From Entomospira culicis (lineage in GTDB: Bacteria > Spirochaetota > Spirochaetia > WRBN01), in assembly GCF_028748145.1 (NCBI RefSeq), contig NZ_CP118181.1, forward strand, positions 379,433 to 443,432: a stretch of DNA of 64,000 nucleotides, read 5' to 3'. Of the stretch, positions 18,831 through 27,581 are shown piece after piece (positions within the stretch are counted from its first letter, which is position 1; every line of letters begins with the position of its first letter). The translations under genes were made by a program, and so were the position numbers. The notes below the pieces were generated by a model. That model was not told the DNA's origin, searched no databases, and was given only the letters and a program-made list of their open reading frames with translations.

Positions 18831-20501
18831 ATGGGTCGTCATTTATTGCGACGTCCGGTGCGTAAGATTTATCCAGGGTACTTGAAGCGTGATCGCCAGT
18901 TGTTGATTAAACGTCTGCTCTTCTCCTTTTTTGTCTTCACTTCGACACTATTGGTGATGGCCTCGGCGGGTGCGCTTACCTATACGGTGAAGCGAGGAGA
19001 TACGATCTTCGGCATTAGTCAGGCATCTCGGGTGAGCGAAGAGCAGTTACGGCTGGTAAATAATCTAACCGATAACACGATCCGTGAGGGACAAGAGTTG
19101 ATCATTCCTCATGACTTTTATATGGTGCCCCCTGGCGATGGCTGGTTTGGGGTGAGCCGTAAGAGTGGCGTGCCTTTGGATGTCTTGCTTCGGATTAATC
19201 GGATGACCAAAGAGAGTCCGCTTCGGGCATATACCAAACTCAAAATTCCCGTTGCGGCTGCGCTCCAGAAGGTGCATGTGGTGCAAGCTGGGGAGAGTTG
19301 GGCGATTTTGGAGGATATTTACGGAGTAAGTGCCGAAAAGATGCGTCAATATTCGGGGATCTCTGCGAAACAGAATTTGGTGGAAGGGATGACGATTATG
19401 TTGATTCCCGACCTAGTGGAGACGCATTTGGTGCAAGAGGGAGAGACGCTCTATTCGCTTTCGCGTCGTTATGGGGTGAGCATTGACCAACTGATGCAGT
19501 ATAACGCGCTCAATACCGATATTATTCGATCAGGACAGCGTTTACGCATTCGCGATCCGTTGGTGGATAATAGTTCTAGCCAGAATTTTGAGCTGGATAA
19601 TCTTCCCCAAGAGGAGGTGGCAGAAGAAATTGCTCCCTTAATTGATCCTATCGAAATTAAGTATGCCTATTTTCAGCCTAGTCGGCTCTATTTTAGTCGA
19701 CCACCAACGATTCCGGTGCAACCTAGTGCGCACTACGCCGATCCGCAAGCGACGAGTGTGGAGAGTGATTATGCGGATGCGAGTTTGCTTTATGCCAATT
19801 TTAAGGAAGACGTGGCGCAACTACCTGTATTGAGCGATACGCTAAAGGGCTATAAAATTATGCTCGATCCTGGGCATGGAGGCTATGATCCTGGCGCTTT
19901 GGGCAGTGTCAATATTGGAGGAAAAACCTACTACTTGGTGGAGGATGAGTATGTCTACGACATTGCATTGCGTCTTTATGCGATTTTGGTGCAACACGGT
20001 GCCGAGGTTGATTTGACGATTTTAGCGCCTAATCATACCATTCGTGAAAATAGCGATTTGGAGAGTTTTGTCAACCAAAAGAATGAGGTGTATAACGATG
20101 CCAAAGAGAGTCGTCGGCCTGTAGGTGGGCGCTGGGGCTTGCGTAAGCGTGTAGAGATTACGCAACGCTTTTTACGTAATCATCCTAAAGAGAAGAGTAT
20201 TTTCATGAGTCTGCATGCCGATAGTGGCGATGTGAGTGGATTGGTTCTTGCCTCCGCTAAGTATAGTGATGCTACGAAGCGTCTGGCGGAGAAGATTATT
20301 TCTCGTTTTGCTGTGGGCGGGCGTATCCTTGCCGATGAGTATCTGGTGTTAAAGGATAATCCGGCGCATGCCTCGCTCTTGGTGGAGGTACGCACGATGT
20401 CTAAGAGTGAAGCTAAGTATCTATTAGATCCTGTTGAGCGTCAAGCGGATGCGCAACGTCTGGCGGATGCGATTCTTGATTATGCTGGGGGAGCTAAATA
20501 A
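18831..20501 (+). CDS. N-acetylmuramoyl-L-alanine amidase with LysM repeats
   Basis: From ATG 18831 (GAGGAG just upstream; an ATG at 18801 lacks a site) the protein is 556 residues. A basic N-terminus and a membrane/signal segment (about 25-45) export it. Four LysM-like repeats follow: YTVKRGDTIFGIS, a divergent VPPGDGWFGVS, VVQAGESWAIL and LVQEGETLYSLSRRYGVS. A Pro/Ser/Tyr linker then leads to an Amidase_3 domain with LDPGHGGYDPG (zinc His), VEDEYVYDIALRL (Glu) and SLHADS (His) and a terminal VEVRTMSKSEA. It cleaves the lactyl-alanine bond of peptidoglycan in the periplasm, probably during cell separation. It is cotranscribed with the TPR protein before it and two small genes after it. Confidence 0.9.
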   Translation: MGRHLLRRPVRKIYPGYLKRDRQLLIKRLLFSFFVFTSTLLVMASAGALTYTVKRGDTIFGISQASRVSEEQLRLVNNLTDNTIREGQELIIPHDFYMVPPGDGWFGVSRKSGVPLDVLLRINRMTKESPLRAYTKLKIPVAAALQKVHVVQAGESWAILEDIYGVSAEKMRQYSGISAKQNLVEGMTIMLIPDLVETHLVQEGETLYSLSRRYGVSIDQLMQYNALNTDIIRSGQRLRIRDPLVDNSSSQNFELDNLPQEEVAEEIAPLIDPIEIKYAYFQPSRLYFSRPPTIPVQPSAHYADPQATSVESDYADASLLYANFKEDVAQLPVLSDTLKGYKIMLDPGHGGYDPGALGSVNIGGKTYYLVEDEYVYDIALRLYAILVQHGAEVDLTILAPNHTIRENSDLESFVNQKNEVYNDAKESRRPVGGRWGLRKRVEITQRFLRNHPKEKSIFMSLHADSGDVSGLVLASAKYSDATKRLAEKIISRFAVGGRILADEYLVLKDNPAHASLLVEVRTMSKSEAKYLLDPVERQADAQRLADAILDYAGGAK

Positions 20502-20502
20502 G

Positions 20503-20835
20503 ATGAGTAAAGATGAGCGGGAGAAAGCGATATCGATGCTCCCTAAAGATGGGTTTATTCGCGTGGGCAAGCCTGTAGAGATGGCTAGTCGCGATCGGGT
20601 GTTGTTGATTCGCAAGGCAAATGAGATGTGGCAGGCAGGCGACATTACGGCAGCGGAGCGTATCTTTGTTACGGTCAATTATGTTGACGGCTTGACACGA
20701 TTGGGCGATTATTATTATAGTAAACAGGATTTTATTAAGGCGTTGACATACTTTAAGTTAGCTAAGGATGAACAACGTGTAGAAGCAATCACTTTACAGA
20801 TGGTGCAAGTGATACAACAGTGGTTACAGGAGTAA
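20503..20835 (+). CDS. Small helical (TPR-like) protein
   Basis: The 110-residue protein begins at ATG 20503, one base after the amidase stop, with GGGGGAG upstream. It has no signal peptide or membrane helix. Its second half (GDYYYSKQDFIKALTYFKLAKDEQ) reads like a single tetratricopeptide-type helical hairpin; the first half has MLPKDGFIRVGKPVEMASRD, which I do not recognise. Position within the envelope operon suggests a link to wall enzymes, yet it should be cytoplasmic. Confidence 0.7.
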   Translation: MSKDEREKAISMLPKDGFIRVGKPVEMASRDRVLLIRKANEMWQAGDITAAERIFVTVNYVDGLTRLGDYYYSKQDFIKALTYFKLAKDEQRVEAITLQMVQVIQQWLQE

Positions 20836-20837
20836 AA

Positions 20838-21434
20838 ATGAAACTAGTTCGGACATTAATGGTGATGGCATTTTTAACGCTATGGAGCGTTTCGGTCTCG
20901 GCGCAAGCGGTAGATATGGTGAAGGTTTTAGAGGCGGCCAAGCTGATTGAACAACGCAATGAGAGTCGTGGTGGGGGCAAGTGGTTTACGCGCGATTGCT
21001 CGGGGACAATGAACGCGATCTTTGCGGAGGCGGGTTTTCCTTTGGCAAATCGGCTCAATAAGGCTTATCGAACGGGTATGAGTGGCACGGCAATCTTGCA
21101 TGCGATTTCTGAAGAGGTAGCGGTGCGCGAGATTCAGGCGGGGGATTTGATCTTTTTTCACGATACATATGATCGTAATGGTAATGGCATCAGCGATGAT
21201 CCCTTTACGCATGTGGGCATGGTCATGAAGTATGATGCAAGCAGTGGGGTGGTCGATTTTTTACATTACAACACGTGGATGGATACAATTATCACGCAAC
21301 AACTCAATGTGAAAGAGCCTAGCAATAAGGAGTTAAACGTAATTCTACGCTGGCCTAGCAAGGGCGATACACAGACGAAACGTTATGCTGGTGAGTTAGT
21401 GCATAGTTTTGGCAGAATCACCACCTACGCGTAA
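20838..21434 (+). CDS. Secreted NlpC/P60- or CHAP-like cysteine peptidase
   Basis: From ATG 20838 (CAGGAG ribosome site within the previous gene's end) the protein is 198 residues. A signal peptide ends near SVSAQA (23). The pattern RDCSGTMNAIF with Cys54, IQAGDLIFFHD, then FTHVGMVM with His125 fits the Cys-His arrangement of NlpC/P60-type enzymes, which cut peptide cross-links in peptidoglycan. Between them sits a short acidic loop DRNGNGISDD (112-121) resembling calcium-binding loops, which is unusual here. It is the last gene of the envelope operon; a hairpin spans its stop codon. The family call rests on spacing of few motifs. Confidence 0.7.
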   Translation: MKLVRTLMVMAFLTLWSVSVSAQAVDMVKVLEAAKLIEQRNESRGGGKWFTRDCSGTMNAIFAEAGFPLANRLNKAYRTGMSGTAILHAISEEVAVREIQAGDLIFFHDTYDRNGNGISDDPFTHVGMVMKYDASSGVVDFLHYNTWMDTIITQQLNVKEPSNKELNVILRWPSKGDTQTKRYAGELVHSFGRITTYA

Positions 21435-21450
21435 GTGGCAGTGATTCTGC
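21412..21450. repeat. Hairpin spanning a stop codon between convergent genes
   Basis: GCAGAATCAC (21412-21421) and GTGATTCTGC (21441-21450) pair perfectly, with further CCAC/GTGG pairing inside. The stop codon of the NlpC-like gene lies in the loop. No T-tract follows on either strand. Confidence 0.6.
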
Positions 21451-21456
21451 GATGCA

Positions 21457-21837
21457 TTAGGCTAACGCGATGACTTCAATCTCTACCAACCCATCCTTGG
21501 GTAGACGCGCAACTTGAACGGCGCTTCTGGCTGGGAGGTTGGTGGGAAAGAAGGAGGCGTAGACCTCGTTGACGGCGACAAAATCGTTAAGATCTTTCAA
21601 GAAGACGGTGGTTTTTACCACTTTGTCTAGGGAACTTCCGGCTTCTTGCAGGACAGCCTGCAGATTGTGGAAAATCTGCTTGGTTTGGGCTTGCACATCG
21701 GCACTGACAAAGTCACCAGTTTGTGGATCAATACCTAGCTGGCCGCTGGTAAAGATAAAAACATCTGTCTTAATAGCTTGGGCGTAGGGCCCAATGGCTT
21801 TAGGGGCTTTTTCTGTATTCACTTGTTTTTGTATCAT
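21457..21837 (-). CDS. ridA: RidA family enamine/imine deaminase
   Basis: From ATG 21837 the protein is 126 residues, normal for RidA. It shows AIGPYAQAIKT near the start, FTSGQLGIDPQTG, VVKTTVFLKDLNDF and the PARSAVQVARLPKDGLVEIEVIA tail whose Arg binds the substrate carboxylate. RidA removes reactive 2-aminoacrylate and related enamines made by PLP enzymes. It is a single gene whose -10 box ends six bases before the ATG, so its mRNA should start at the initiation codon. An in-frame ATG at 21861 lies upstream of the expected transcription start and is not used. Confidence 0.92.
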   Translation of the reverse strand: MIQKQVNTEKAPKAIGPYAQAIKTDVFIFTSGQLGIDPQTGDFVSADVQAQTKQIFHNLQAVLQEAGSSLDKVVKTTVFLKDLNDFVAVNEVYASFFPTNLPARSAVQVARLPKDGLVEIEVIALA

Positions 21838-21843
21838 AAGCTC

Positions 21844-21872
21844 ATAATAACATAGAATCAAATATTTGTAAA
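21844..21872 (-). promoter_or_regulatory. Promoter producing a leaderless mRNA (ridA)
   Basis: On the minus strand TTTACA (21872-21867), 17 bp and TATTAT (21849-21844) with an extended TG are seen. GAGCTT then leads straight to ATG 21837. Confidence 0.75.
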
Positions 21873-21937
21873 GAAAAGAGCACTATTAATAAGAAAGAAA
21901 TAGTTAGATTATTTTCGCACTTTTTGGGTTTAGCCTA

Positions 21938-21966
21938 TTGACAAAAAATAGAAAATAGATTATTCT
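21938..21966 (+). promoter_or_regulatory. Promoter for the zinc-ribbon/S20/HU cluster
   Basis: TTGACA (21938-21943), 17 bp, TATTCT (21961-21966), about 30 nt ahead of the TAGGAG ribosome site of the first gene. Confidence 0.8.
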
Positions 21967-22003
21967 AAGCAAGAGTTTTACATACTGTAGTGTAGGAGAA
22001 AAT

Positions 22004-22174
22004 ATGGCACAGGTCAGTAAGAATAGCCGTATCGGTTCAGGAGCACAAAAGTTCTTCTGTAATTGCGGTGGCGAAGTAAAAATGAGAAGCCTTTTTCAAT
22101 CTGGTAAGATGAATCATCTTGCAGAGTGCGAGAAGTGTAAGCGTCAAGAACGCCGTCCTTCGGATTTTAGATAA
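22004..22174 (+). CDS. Zinc-ribbon microprotein upstream of S20
   Basis: This 56-residue ORF begins at ATG 22004 with TAGGAG eight bases before it. Cys19-x-Cys21 and Cys42-x2-Cys45 form a plausible four-cysteine zinc site, in a very basic protein (GEVKMRSL, CKRQERRPSDFR). The make-up is that of small ribosome- or RNA-binding zinc ribbons such as L33 or L31, but I cannot match it to one. It is first in a unit with S20 (38 bp downstream) and HU, behind a strong promoter. A role in translation is inferred from charge, size and position only. Confidence 0.75.
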   Translation: MAQVSKNSRIGSGAQKFFCNCGGEVKMRSLFQSGKMNHLAECEKCKRQERRPSDFR

Positions 22175-22212
22175 TTTAACTTTGTTGTAAGTGCTTTCAA
22201 AGGAGATAGTAC

Positions 22213-22476
22213 ATGCCTAATTCACGAGATTCAAGAAAACGAGATCGTCAGTCCAAGTCAGTAAGACTTCATAATCGTAGCTCAAAGAGCGCCGTGCGAA
22301 CGGTTGTAAAAAAATTCGAGTACGATCTGGATGAGGGTAAGGTTAGTCCTGAAAATCTTCGTTTAGTTATTAAAAATTTGGATACAGCGTCGCGTAAAGG
22401 TTTGATTAAAAAAAATGCTGCAGCCAGAAAAAAATCTCGTCTCATGAAAAGAGTGAATAAATTAGGGAAGGTATAA
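22213..22476 (+). CDS. rpsT: 30S ribosomal protein S20
   Basis: The 87-residue, Lys/Arg-rich protein matches S20 in length and pattern: an N-terminal basic helix (RDSRKRDRQSKSVRLHNRS), SAVRTVVKKFE and a C-terminal TASRKGLIKKNAAARKKSRL. S20 binds 16S rRNA early in 30S assembly. ATG 22213 follows AAAGGAG. It is cotranscribed between the zinc-ribbon microprotein and HU. Confidence 0.93.
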   Translation: MPNSRDSRKRDRQSKSVRLHNRSSKSAVRTVVKKFEYDLDEGKVSPENLRLVIKNLDTASRKGLIKKNAAARKKSRLMKRVNKLGKV

Positions 22477-22500
22477 AAGTATCTTCGTTTGAGGTAACTT

Positions 22501-22842
22501 ATGATGGAAGTTGAAGGGAGTGGTCTGCAGACAAAGTTGACCAAAGCCGAGATTATCGATAACATAGAGAAAAAATTGGCTAGTAAGTCTTATTCCGTAA
22601 GCAAAAGTGAAATTCATGAAGTTATAGAAGAGTTTTTTGCAGAAGTTAAGGATGGGCTTGCTGGTGGTCGTATTGTTGAGTTAAGAGGTTTTGGTACATT
22701 TGAGTTGAGACATAGGGTTGGTAGAGAACGCGCCCGTAATCCTAGAACTGGTGAAACCTTAAAAGTTGATAGTCATTCTGTGGCTGTTTTTAGGCCAGGC
22801 AGGGAGTTGAAGAGTAAAGTTTGGTCATATAGATTGATTTAG
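22501..22842 (+). CDS. hup: HU/IHF-family DNA-binding protein
   Basis: The 113-residue protein has an extended N-terminus of about 12 residues and then the HU fold: LTKAEIIDNIEKKL, IVELRGFGTFELRHR and the DNA-arm segment GRERARNPRTGETLKV with the minor-groove proline, ending in FRPGRELK. Such proteins bend and compact DNA. The start at 22501 follows GAGGT by five bases. It lies after rpsT as part of one transcript that continues into tRNA-Glu. I recall S20 and HU genes being adjacent in Borrelia too. Confidence 0.92.
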   Translation: MMEVEGSGLQTKLTKAEIIDNIEKKLASKSYSVSKSEIHEVIEEFFAEVKDGLAGGRIVELRGFGTFELRHRVGRERARNPRTGETLKVDSHSVAVFRPGRELKSKVWSYRLI

Positions 22843-22852
22843 AATATTTTAT

Positions 22853-22924
22853 GGTCCCTTCGTCTAATGGTTAGGACATGAGATTCTCATTCTCAAAATA
22901 CGGGTTCGATCCCCGTAGGGACTA
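22853..22924 (+). tRNA. tRNA-Glu (anticodon CTC)
   Basis: A 72-nt cloverleaf: acceptor GGTCCCT/AGGGACT (first pair G-U), D arm CGTCTAATGGTTAGGAC, anticodon stem TGAGA/TCTCA around loop TTCTCAT (anticodon CTC, reading GAG), T arm CGGGTTCGATCCCCG. CCA is not encoded. It sits 10 bp after HU and 22 bp before the next gene, so it is probably cut out of an mRNA. Confidence 0.93.
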
Positions 22925-22946
22925 TCTGGTTTGATCGGAGATTTTT

Positions 22947-24683
22947 ATGAATACGCCTATTTTTGACAGATTGGTATCGTCGCTTTCTGCAGAAGAGCGT
23001 AAGAGCATGCTCGAAAGGATGCCCACTGACTCTCCTCAAGAAGAGGACAGTTTTCTTTTGCAGAGAGAAGCTGAAGAAAGGTCTACTATCTCCTTAAGTG
23101 AAATTTACCAAAGCATGGGTTTTTGGGCAAAGCTGTGGCTTCGATTTATTGCTTATTTCGATAAGCGAAGTAAAGAAGAGGTTCTACATCAAAGTCTTCT
23201 TACACGTTTGAAGAGAAAAGTTGTTACCGAATCTGGAAAGTATGTTGATTTTGGTAAAAATCGCTTTAAGTCTGATTTTTGTTTGCTTTTGGCTAATTTA
23301 GCACATGCACTAGATTTTTTAAAGAATCCTATGGAAGATGTAGTTGGTGAACATCGCCGTGAATATAATGCTTATTTGGTAGGCGTGGTTCAACCAGTTT
23401 TGCAAGAAAAACTGTTGCTCACAACAGACCCTGATAAGATATTTTCTGCGGATTTTTTCGAAAATGCAGAAGATAACGATATCAATACGAAAGCACGCAT
23501 TTTGATTGAAGAAAATCTTGAGAAGAGTTTTCGAGATATTAACAATGATCTAAAGGATAAGCTCTATGCTTATGCACGTGGGTTAAATTATTTAGAGAGA
23601 CTTGTCTCTTTTAACTATGAAAAAGTTATTGCGAGTTACTCGACAGATAATACGTGTACCATTAAGCTTATTTTTAAGCAGTTAAAAAAATTAAACAACA
23701 TTATAAGTTCTGTTGAATTTTTACCTAACAGAGAGCTAATGCAGACAATTTTTTTATTTAGTTATGCACGTCAGGGTATAGCTGTTGCAGAGATTCCTGC
23801 TTTATTGAAGCAAGATATGCTGAAGGTTGAGGAACTTATTCTTCATTTTCGTAAATTTAAAGAGATCCCTCTAACCGACATTCTTTCGATTGTTGATGAC
23901 GATTATTTTTATGAACCACAAAGCATTGGTGGCGGAGAAGATTGGTTTATTTTGTATCGTAAATTTTGGCAACAACGATCGTTACGTCTTTTTCAGGCAT
24001 ATTTGGTTAAGCGAAAATTTATCGCGCTACAGGTAGAAATAAAGGGTTTTTACGGGCTTAGCGAGACATTGCCGTTGCCTGGATATGATGGAAAGATTTG
24101 GTCAAGAGAGATTTTTCGTCCTGTTTATGTGGGCAGTTTGGCTCTTTTAACGCGTTTTTTTCGTGAAATTTATACCTCTCGTGCGGAGTACGCTATCCAA
24201 AAGCTCTATGATGAGGGACTTTTTATTAAGCGCGCTAATGCTCAAGAGTTAGCAGATGCATTGGTCTCTATTCCTTTACTAAAAAAAGAAATACAAGAAT
24301 TTTCTCAAGCAATTTCCCCAGCAGACGGATATTTTTATTTACAGTTACAGGATTATACCCGTGGCGATCGCGTGCATGGGTTAGCCGGCGTGGTGGATTT
24401 GATTGAACGTCAGGTTTCTCTGATTTTGGAGCGTAGTTTGGAGATTTTAATGGCGCTTTCGAGTGTTTTGGGCGGTGTTTTAGAGCGTACTTTGGGTGGA
24501 CGTTATGACACTATCTCTAACTTAGAGAGTCTTGGGCTTAGTCGAGATAATATTATGCAAGTTCGTGGCTTAGTGTTGCAGACTTATCAATTTATGATGG
24601 ATCAAAAAAGCTTAGAGGAGCGCGTGCATCGTTTGGGCTTGGAGAATGATCGAGAGGCAGAAATGCTTGCTGGTGGACGATAG
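22947..24683 (+). CDS. Conserved-looking hypothetical protein (578 aa)
   Basis: The 578-residue protein has no signal peptide and no clear membrane helix. It is rich in charged helices with WAKLWLRFIAYFDKR near residue 65 and YRKFWQQRSLRLFQAYLVKR near the middle. ATG 22947 follows CGGAG. I do not recognise a catalytic motif. Its place between HU/tRNA-Glu and argS and its length make me think of a spirochaete-specific family of unknown function (I recall DUF5312), but I cannot confirm this. Codon use is more AT-rich than in the genes after argS. Confidence 0.75.
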   Translation: MNTPIFDRLVSSLSAEERKSMLERMPTDSPQEEDSFLLQREAEERSTISLSEIYQSMGFWAKLWLRFIAYFDKRSKEEVLHQSLLTRLKRKVVTESGKYVDFGKNRFKSDFCLLLANLAHALDFLKNPMEDVVGEHRREYNAYLVGVVQPVLQEKLLLTTDPDKIFSADFFENAEDNDINTKARILIEENLEKSFRDINNDLKDKLYAYARGLNYLERLVSFNYEKVIASYSTDNTCTIKLIFKQLKKLNNIISSVEFLPNRELMQTIFLFSYARQGIAVAEIPALLKQDMLKVEELILHFRKFKEIPLTDILSIVDDDYFYEPQSIGGGEDWFILYRKFWQQRSLRLFQAYLVKRKFIALQVEIKGFYGLSETLPLPGYDGKIWSREIFRPVYVGSLALLTRFFREIYTSRAEYAIQKLYDEGLFIKRANAQELADALVSIPLLKKEIQEFSQAISPADGYFYLQLQDYTRGDRVHGLAGVVDLIERQVSLILERSLEILMALSSVLGGVLERTLGGRYDTISNLESLGLSRDNIMQVRGLVLQTYQFMMDQKSLEERVHRLGLENDREAEMLAGGR

Positions 24684-24704
24684 AGAGAAGAGGAGAAAAG
24701 GAAT

Positions 24705-26474
24705 ATGGAACTCATTCATCATGAACAATTAAAATTATTGGTCGCCAAGGCGTTGGAGACTTCTTATCGTTCTGAGCAATTGGGTGATAATCTTCTTGAG
24801 CGTCTTATTGTAGAGCGTCCTAAAGATGAGAGCTTTGGCGATGTTGCGATTCCTTTGTTTGATTTTGCCAAACAACTTAGACTTTCTCCTGCTGTAATTG
24901 CCAAACAAGTAGTTGAGCAGATTAAAAAGGTTGACTCAAGTGTTCATGTCGTTGCGCTTTCTGGGTATGTCAACTTTTTTTGGCACAAGGATGCTTTTAC
25001 GCGTGAAATTTTGTCATCGATGCATGAGGGTTTTGGTCAAAATGAGAGTTTGTCTGGGGAAAAGATTATTGTGGAATTTTCTGGACCCAATACGAATAAG
25101 CCTTTGCATCTTGGGCATATGCGTAATAATGTTTTGGGCGAGAGTTTGAGCCGTATCTTGAAGAATGCGGGCGCGGAGCTCTTTAAGGTGAATATTGTGA
25201 ATGATCGCGGGGTGCATATCTGTAAAAGCATGCTGGCTTATCAGATGTTTGGTGAGGGTGCAACGCCTGAGTCTACCCAAACCAAGAGTGATCACTTTGT
25301 TGGCGATTATTATGTAAAGTATGCGCAGTGGGAGAAGGAACATCCTGAGGTGGAGAACGAAATTCAGGCGATGCTCCATGCGTGGGAGGCGGGCGATGCT
25401 CAGGTATTAGAGCTCTGGAAGAAGATGAATCACTGGGCGGTTTCGGGTATTGCGCAAACGTATGAACGCACGGGTGTTTCCTTTGATAAGATTTATTATG
25501 AGAGTGAGACATACAAGCTTGGTAAGGATATTGTCCTTGCTGGTGCGCAGAAGGGGGTCTTTTTTAAGGCGGAGGATGGTTCTTTGCGTCTTGATGTGAG
25601 TGAAATTACTCCAGAGGATAAAAACAGCGACGAATTACCGACAAAAGTCTTTTTAAGGGCTGATGGCACAAGCATTTATATTACCCAAGATTTAGGTACA
25701 GCGGTGGCGCGTTATGAGGATTTTCCTTTTGATCGGATGATTTACGTCGTGGCGCACGAACAACGTCGCCACTTTGAGATTCTTTTTTACGCCCTAGATA
25801 AGATGGGGTATCCTTGGGCGAAGCAGTTGCACCACCTCTCTTATGGCATGGTTAATCTGCCTGATGGAAAGATGAAGAGCCGTGAGGGTACAGTAGTAGA
25901 TGCCGATGATCTTCTTGATACGCTTACTGAGCAGGCGTTGTTGGTGAGTGAAAATGCACAGCGTAAGGCGGATGATGGTGGAAAGGCGCGTGCTTTCGAT
26001 GTGGCGTTGGGGGCGCTTCATTACTTTTTGTTGCAAATTAATCCAGTAAAAGATATGGTGTTTAATGCGCAGGAGTCGCTCTCCTTTACGGGAAATACGG
26101 GGCCCTACTTACAATATACTTATGCGCGTATTGCTGGTATGCTACGTCGATCCGAAGCGAGGTCTCTGGTTGAGCGCTTTTCTCAGCCGAACTATACGCT
26201 TTTAAACCACGATGTAGAGTGGCGTCTGGTAAAAATATTGGCGGATTTTCCTGCGATTACACAAAAGGCGGCTTTGGAGTATAGTCCGTCGGTTATTGCG
26301 GTCTATCTTTATGAGTTGAGTAAGCAGTACAATAAATTTTATACCGATTTACCTATCTTTAAAGAAGATAACCTTGATGTTGCGGCGATGCGTTTGCTTT
26401 TGAGCGACAAGGTGCGCTTGGTACTTAAGCGCGGATTAGAGCTTTTAGTGATTCCCGTTGTGGAGCAGATGTAG
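24705..26474 (+). CDS. argS: Arginyl-tRNA synthetase
   Basis: The 589-residue class I synthetase has the HIGH signature as HLGH at 135-138 inside SGPNTNKPLHLGHMRNN, and the KMSKS equivalent in DGKMKSREGTVVDAD. The C-terminal DALR domain (NTGPYLQYTYARI) carries the anticodon-binding helices and the protein ends in LLVIPVVEQM. It charges tRNA-Arg in the cytoplasm. ATG 24705 has AGGAG upstream. The stop codon is one base before prfB, so the two are translationally close and cotranscribed. Confidence 0.96.
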   Translation: MELIHHEQLKLLVAKALETSYRSEQLGDNLLERLIVERPKDESFGDVAIPLFDFAKQLRLSPAVIAKQVVEQIKKVDSSVHVVALSGYVNFFWHKDAFTREILSSMHEGFGQNESLSGEKIIVEFSGPNTNKPLHLGHMRNNVLGESLSRILKNAGAELFKVNIVNDRGVHICKSMLAYQMFGEGATPESTQTKSDHFVGDYYVKYAQWEKEHPEVENEIQAMLHAWEAGDAQVLELWKKMNHWAVSGIAQTYERTGVSFDKIYYESETYKLGKDIVLAGAQKGVFFKAEDGSLRLDVSEITPEDKNSDELPTKVFLRADGTSIYITQDLGTAVARYEDFPFDRMIYVVAHEQRRHFEILFYALDKMGYPWAKQLHHLSYGMVNLPDGKMKSREGTVVDADDLLDTLTEQALLVSENAQRKADDGGKARAFDVALGALHYFLLQINPVKDMVFNAQESLSFTGNTGPYLQYTYARIAGMLRRSEARSLVERFSQPNYTLLNHDVEWRLVKILADFPAITQKAALEYSPSVIAVYLYELSKQYNKFYTDLPIFKEDNLDVAAMRLLLSDKVRLVLKRGLELLVIPVVEQM

Positions 26475-26475
26475 C

Positions 26476-27580
26476 ATGACGTTGGTGGAATTGAGTCAAC
26501 AATTTACTTCTCTATATGATGCAATCGATGAAAAACGGAGGCGTCTTTGACTTTACTGGCTTGAAACGCGAGGTGATGGAGTTGGAGTTGATGAGTCATC
26601 ATCCTGATTTTTGGAACGATAGGCAAAAAGCAGAAGCAACTTTAGTGAAGATTAAGAAGTTGGCATCGCGCTATCAACCTTGGGAGAAGCTTTATCAGGA
26701 TGCTGATGAGTTGAGGTCGACGCTAGAGATTGTCAAAGAGCTTGACGATGCGGAGTTGGAAGCCGAGGCGGTGGCGCAATATCTGGCGATGCAGGCAAGT
26801 TATAAGACGTTATTGCAACGTGAGCGTCTCCATGAAGAGAGTGATCCCCTCGATGCAATTATTACGATTCACGCGGGGGCAGGTGGCACGGAGTCTTGTG
26901 ATTGGGTGCGCATGCTTTATCGTATGTATAGCCGATATGTCCAGAGTCAGGGCTTTGAGCAGGAGATTCTCGATGTGCAAGATGACGAGGGTGGCTATCG
27001 TGATATCTCTTTTCAGGTTAAGGGTGAGTATGCTTATGGTCTGCTGAAATACGAGACGGGTATTCACCGTATGGTGCGGATCTCTCCTTTTGATGCCGCC
27101 GCGCGCCGTCATACCAGTTTTGCCTCGGTTTACGTAACGCCGGTTTTGGACGATTCCATCGTCGTAGAGATCAAGCCCGACGATGTGCGTATTGATACCT
27201 ATCGTGCATCGGGCGCGGGTGGACAGAAGGTCAATAAAACCTCTTCGGCGGTACGTATTACGCACTTGGCAACGGGTATTGTGGTGGCCTGTCAAAATGA
27301 GCGCAGTCAATTTCGTAATAAGGATATCGCCTATTCGATTTTAAAGGGTCGCCTCTATCAACATTATAAAGCTCAGCGCGATCAAGAACGAGAGGCTAAT
27401 GCTGTGGAGAAACGCGATATCGGCTTTGGTAGTCAGACGCGAAATTACGTCTTTCAGCCTTATACATTGGTCAAAGATGTGCGTACTAAGGCGGAAACCT
27501 CGCAAATTCACGCGGTGATGGATGGAAAAATTGATCTCTTTATCGAAGCTGCACTAGAAGAGCAGTGGACTTCGCACTAG
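26476..27580 (+). CDS. prfB: Peptide chain release factor 2 with programmed +1 frameshift
   Basis: Reading starts at ATG 26476. After 24 codons it meets an in-frame TGA (26548-26550) in the context CTT-TGA-C, with GGAGG five bases before CTT. Ribosomes that slip +1 continue as DFTGLKREV to the stop at 27580, giving a 367-residue RF2. The SPF recognition tripeptide (about 203-205) and GGQ (about 248-250, in ASGAGGQKVNKT) are intact. RF2 ends translation at TGA and TAA; slow termination at its own TGA raises frameshifting and autoregulates it. The gene follows argS and precedes a PEGA-like protein by one base. Confidence 0.95.
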
Positions 27581-27581
27581 T

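Noticed and set aside
26548-26550. In-frame TGA read as selenocysteine or as a nonsense mutation in prfB
   Set aside because: The ribosome site, CTT slip codon and TGA-C context are the standard RF2 autoregulatory frameshift.
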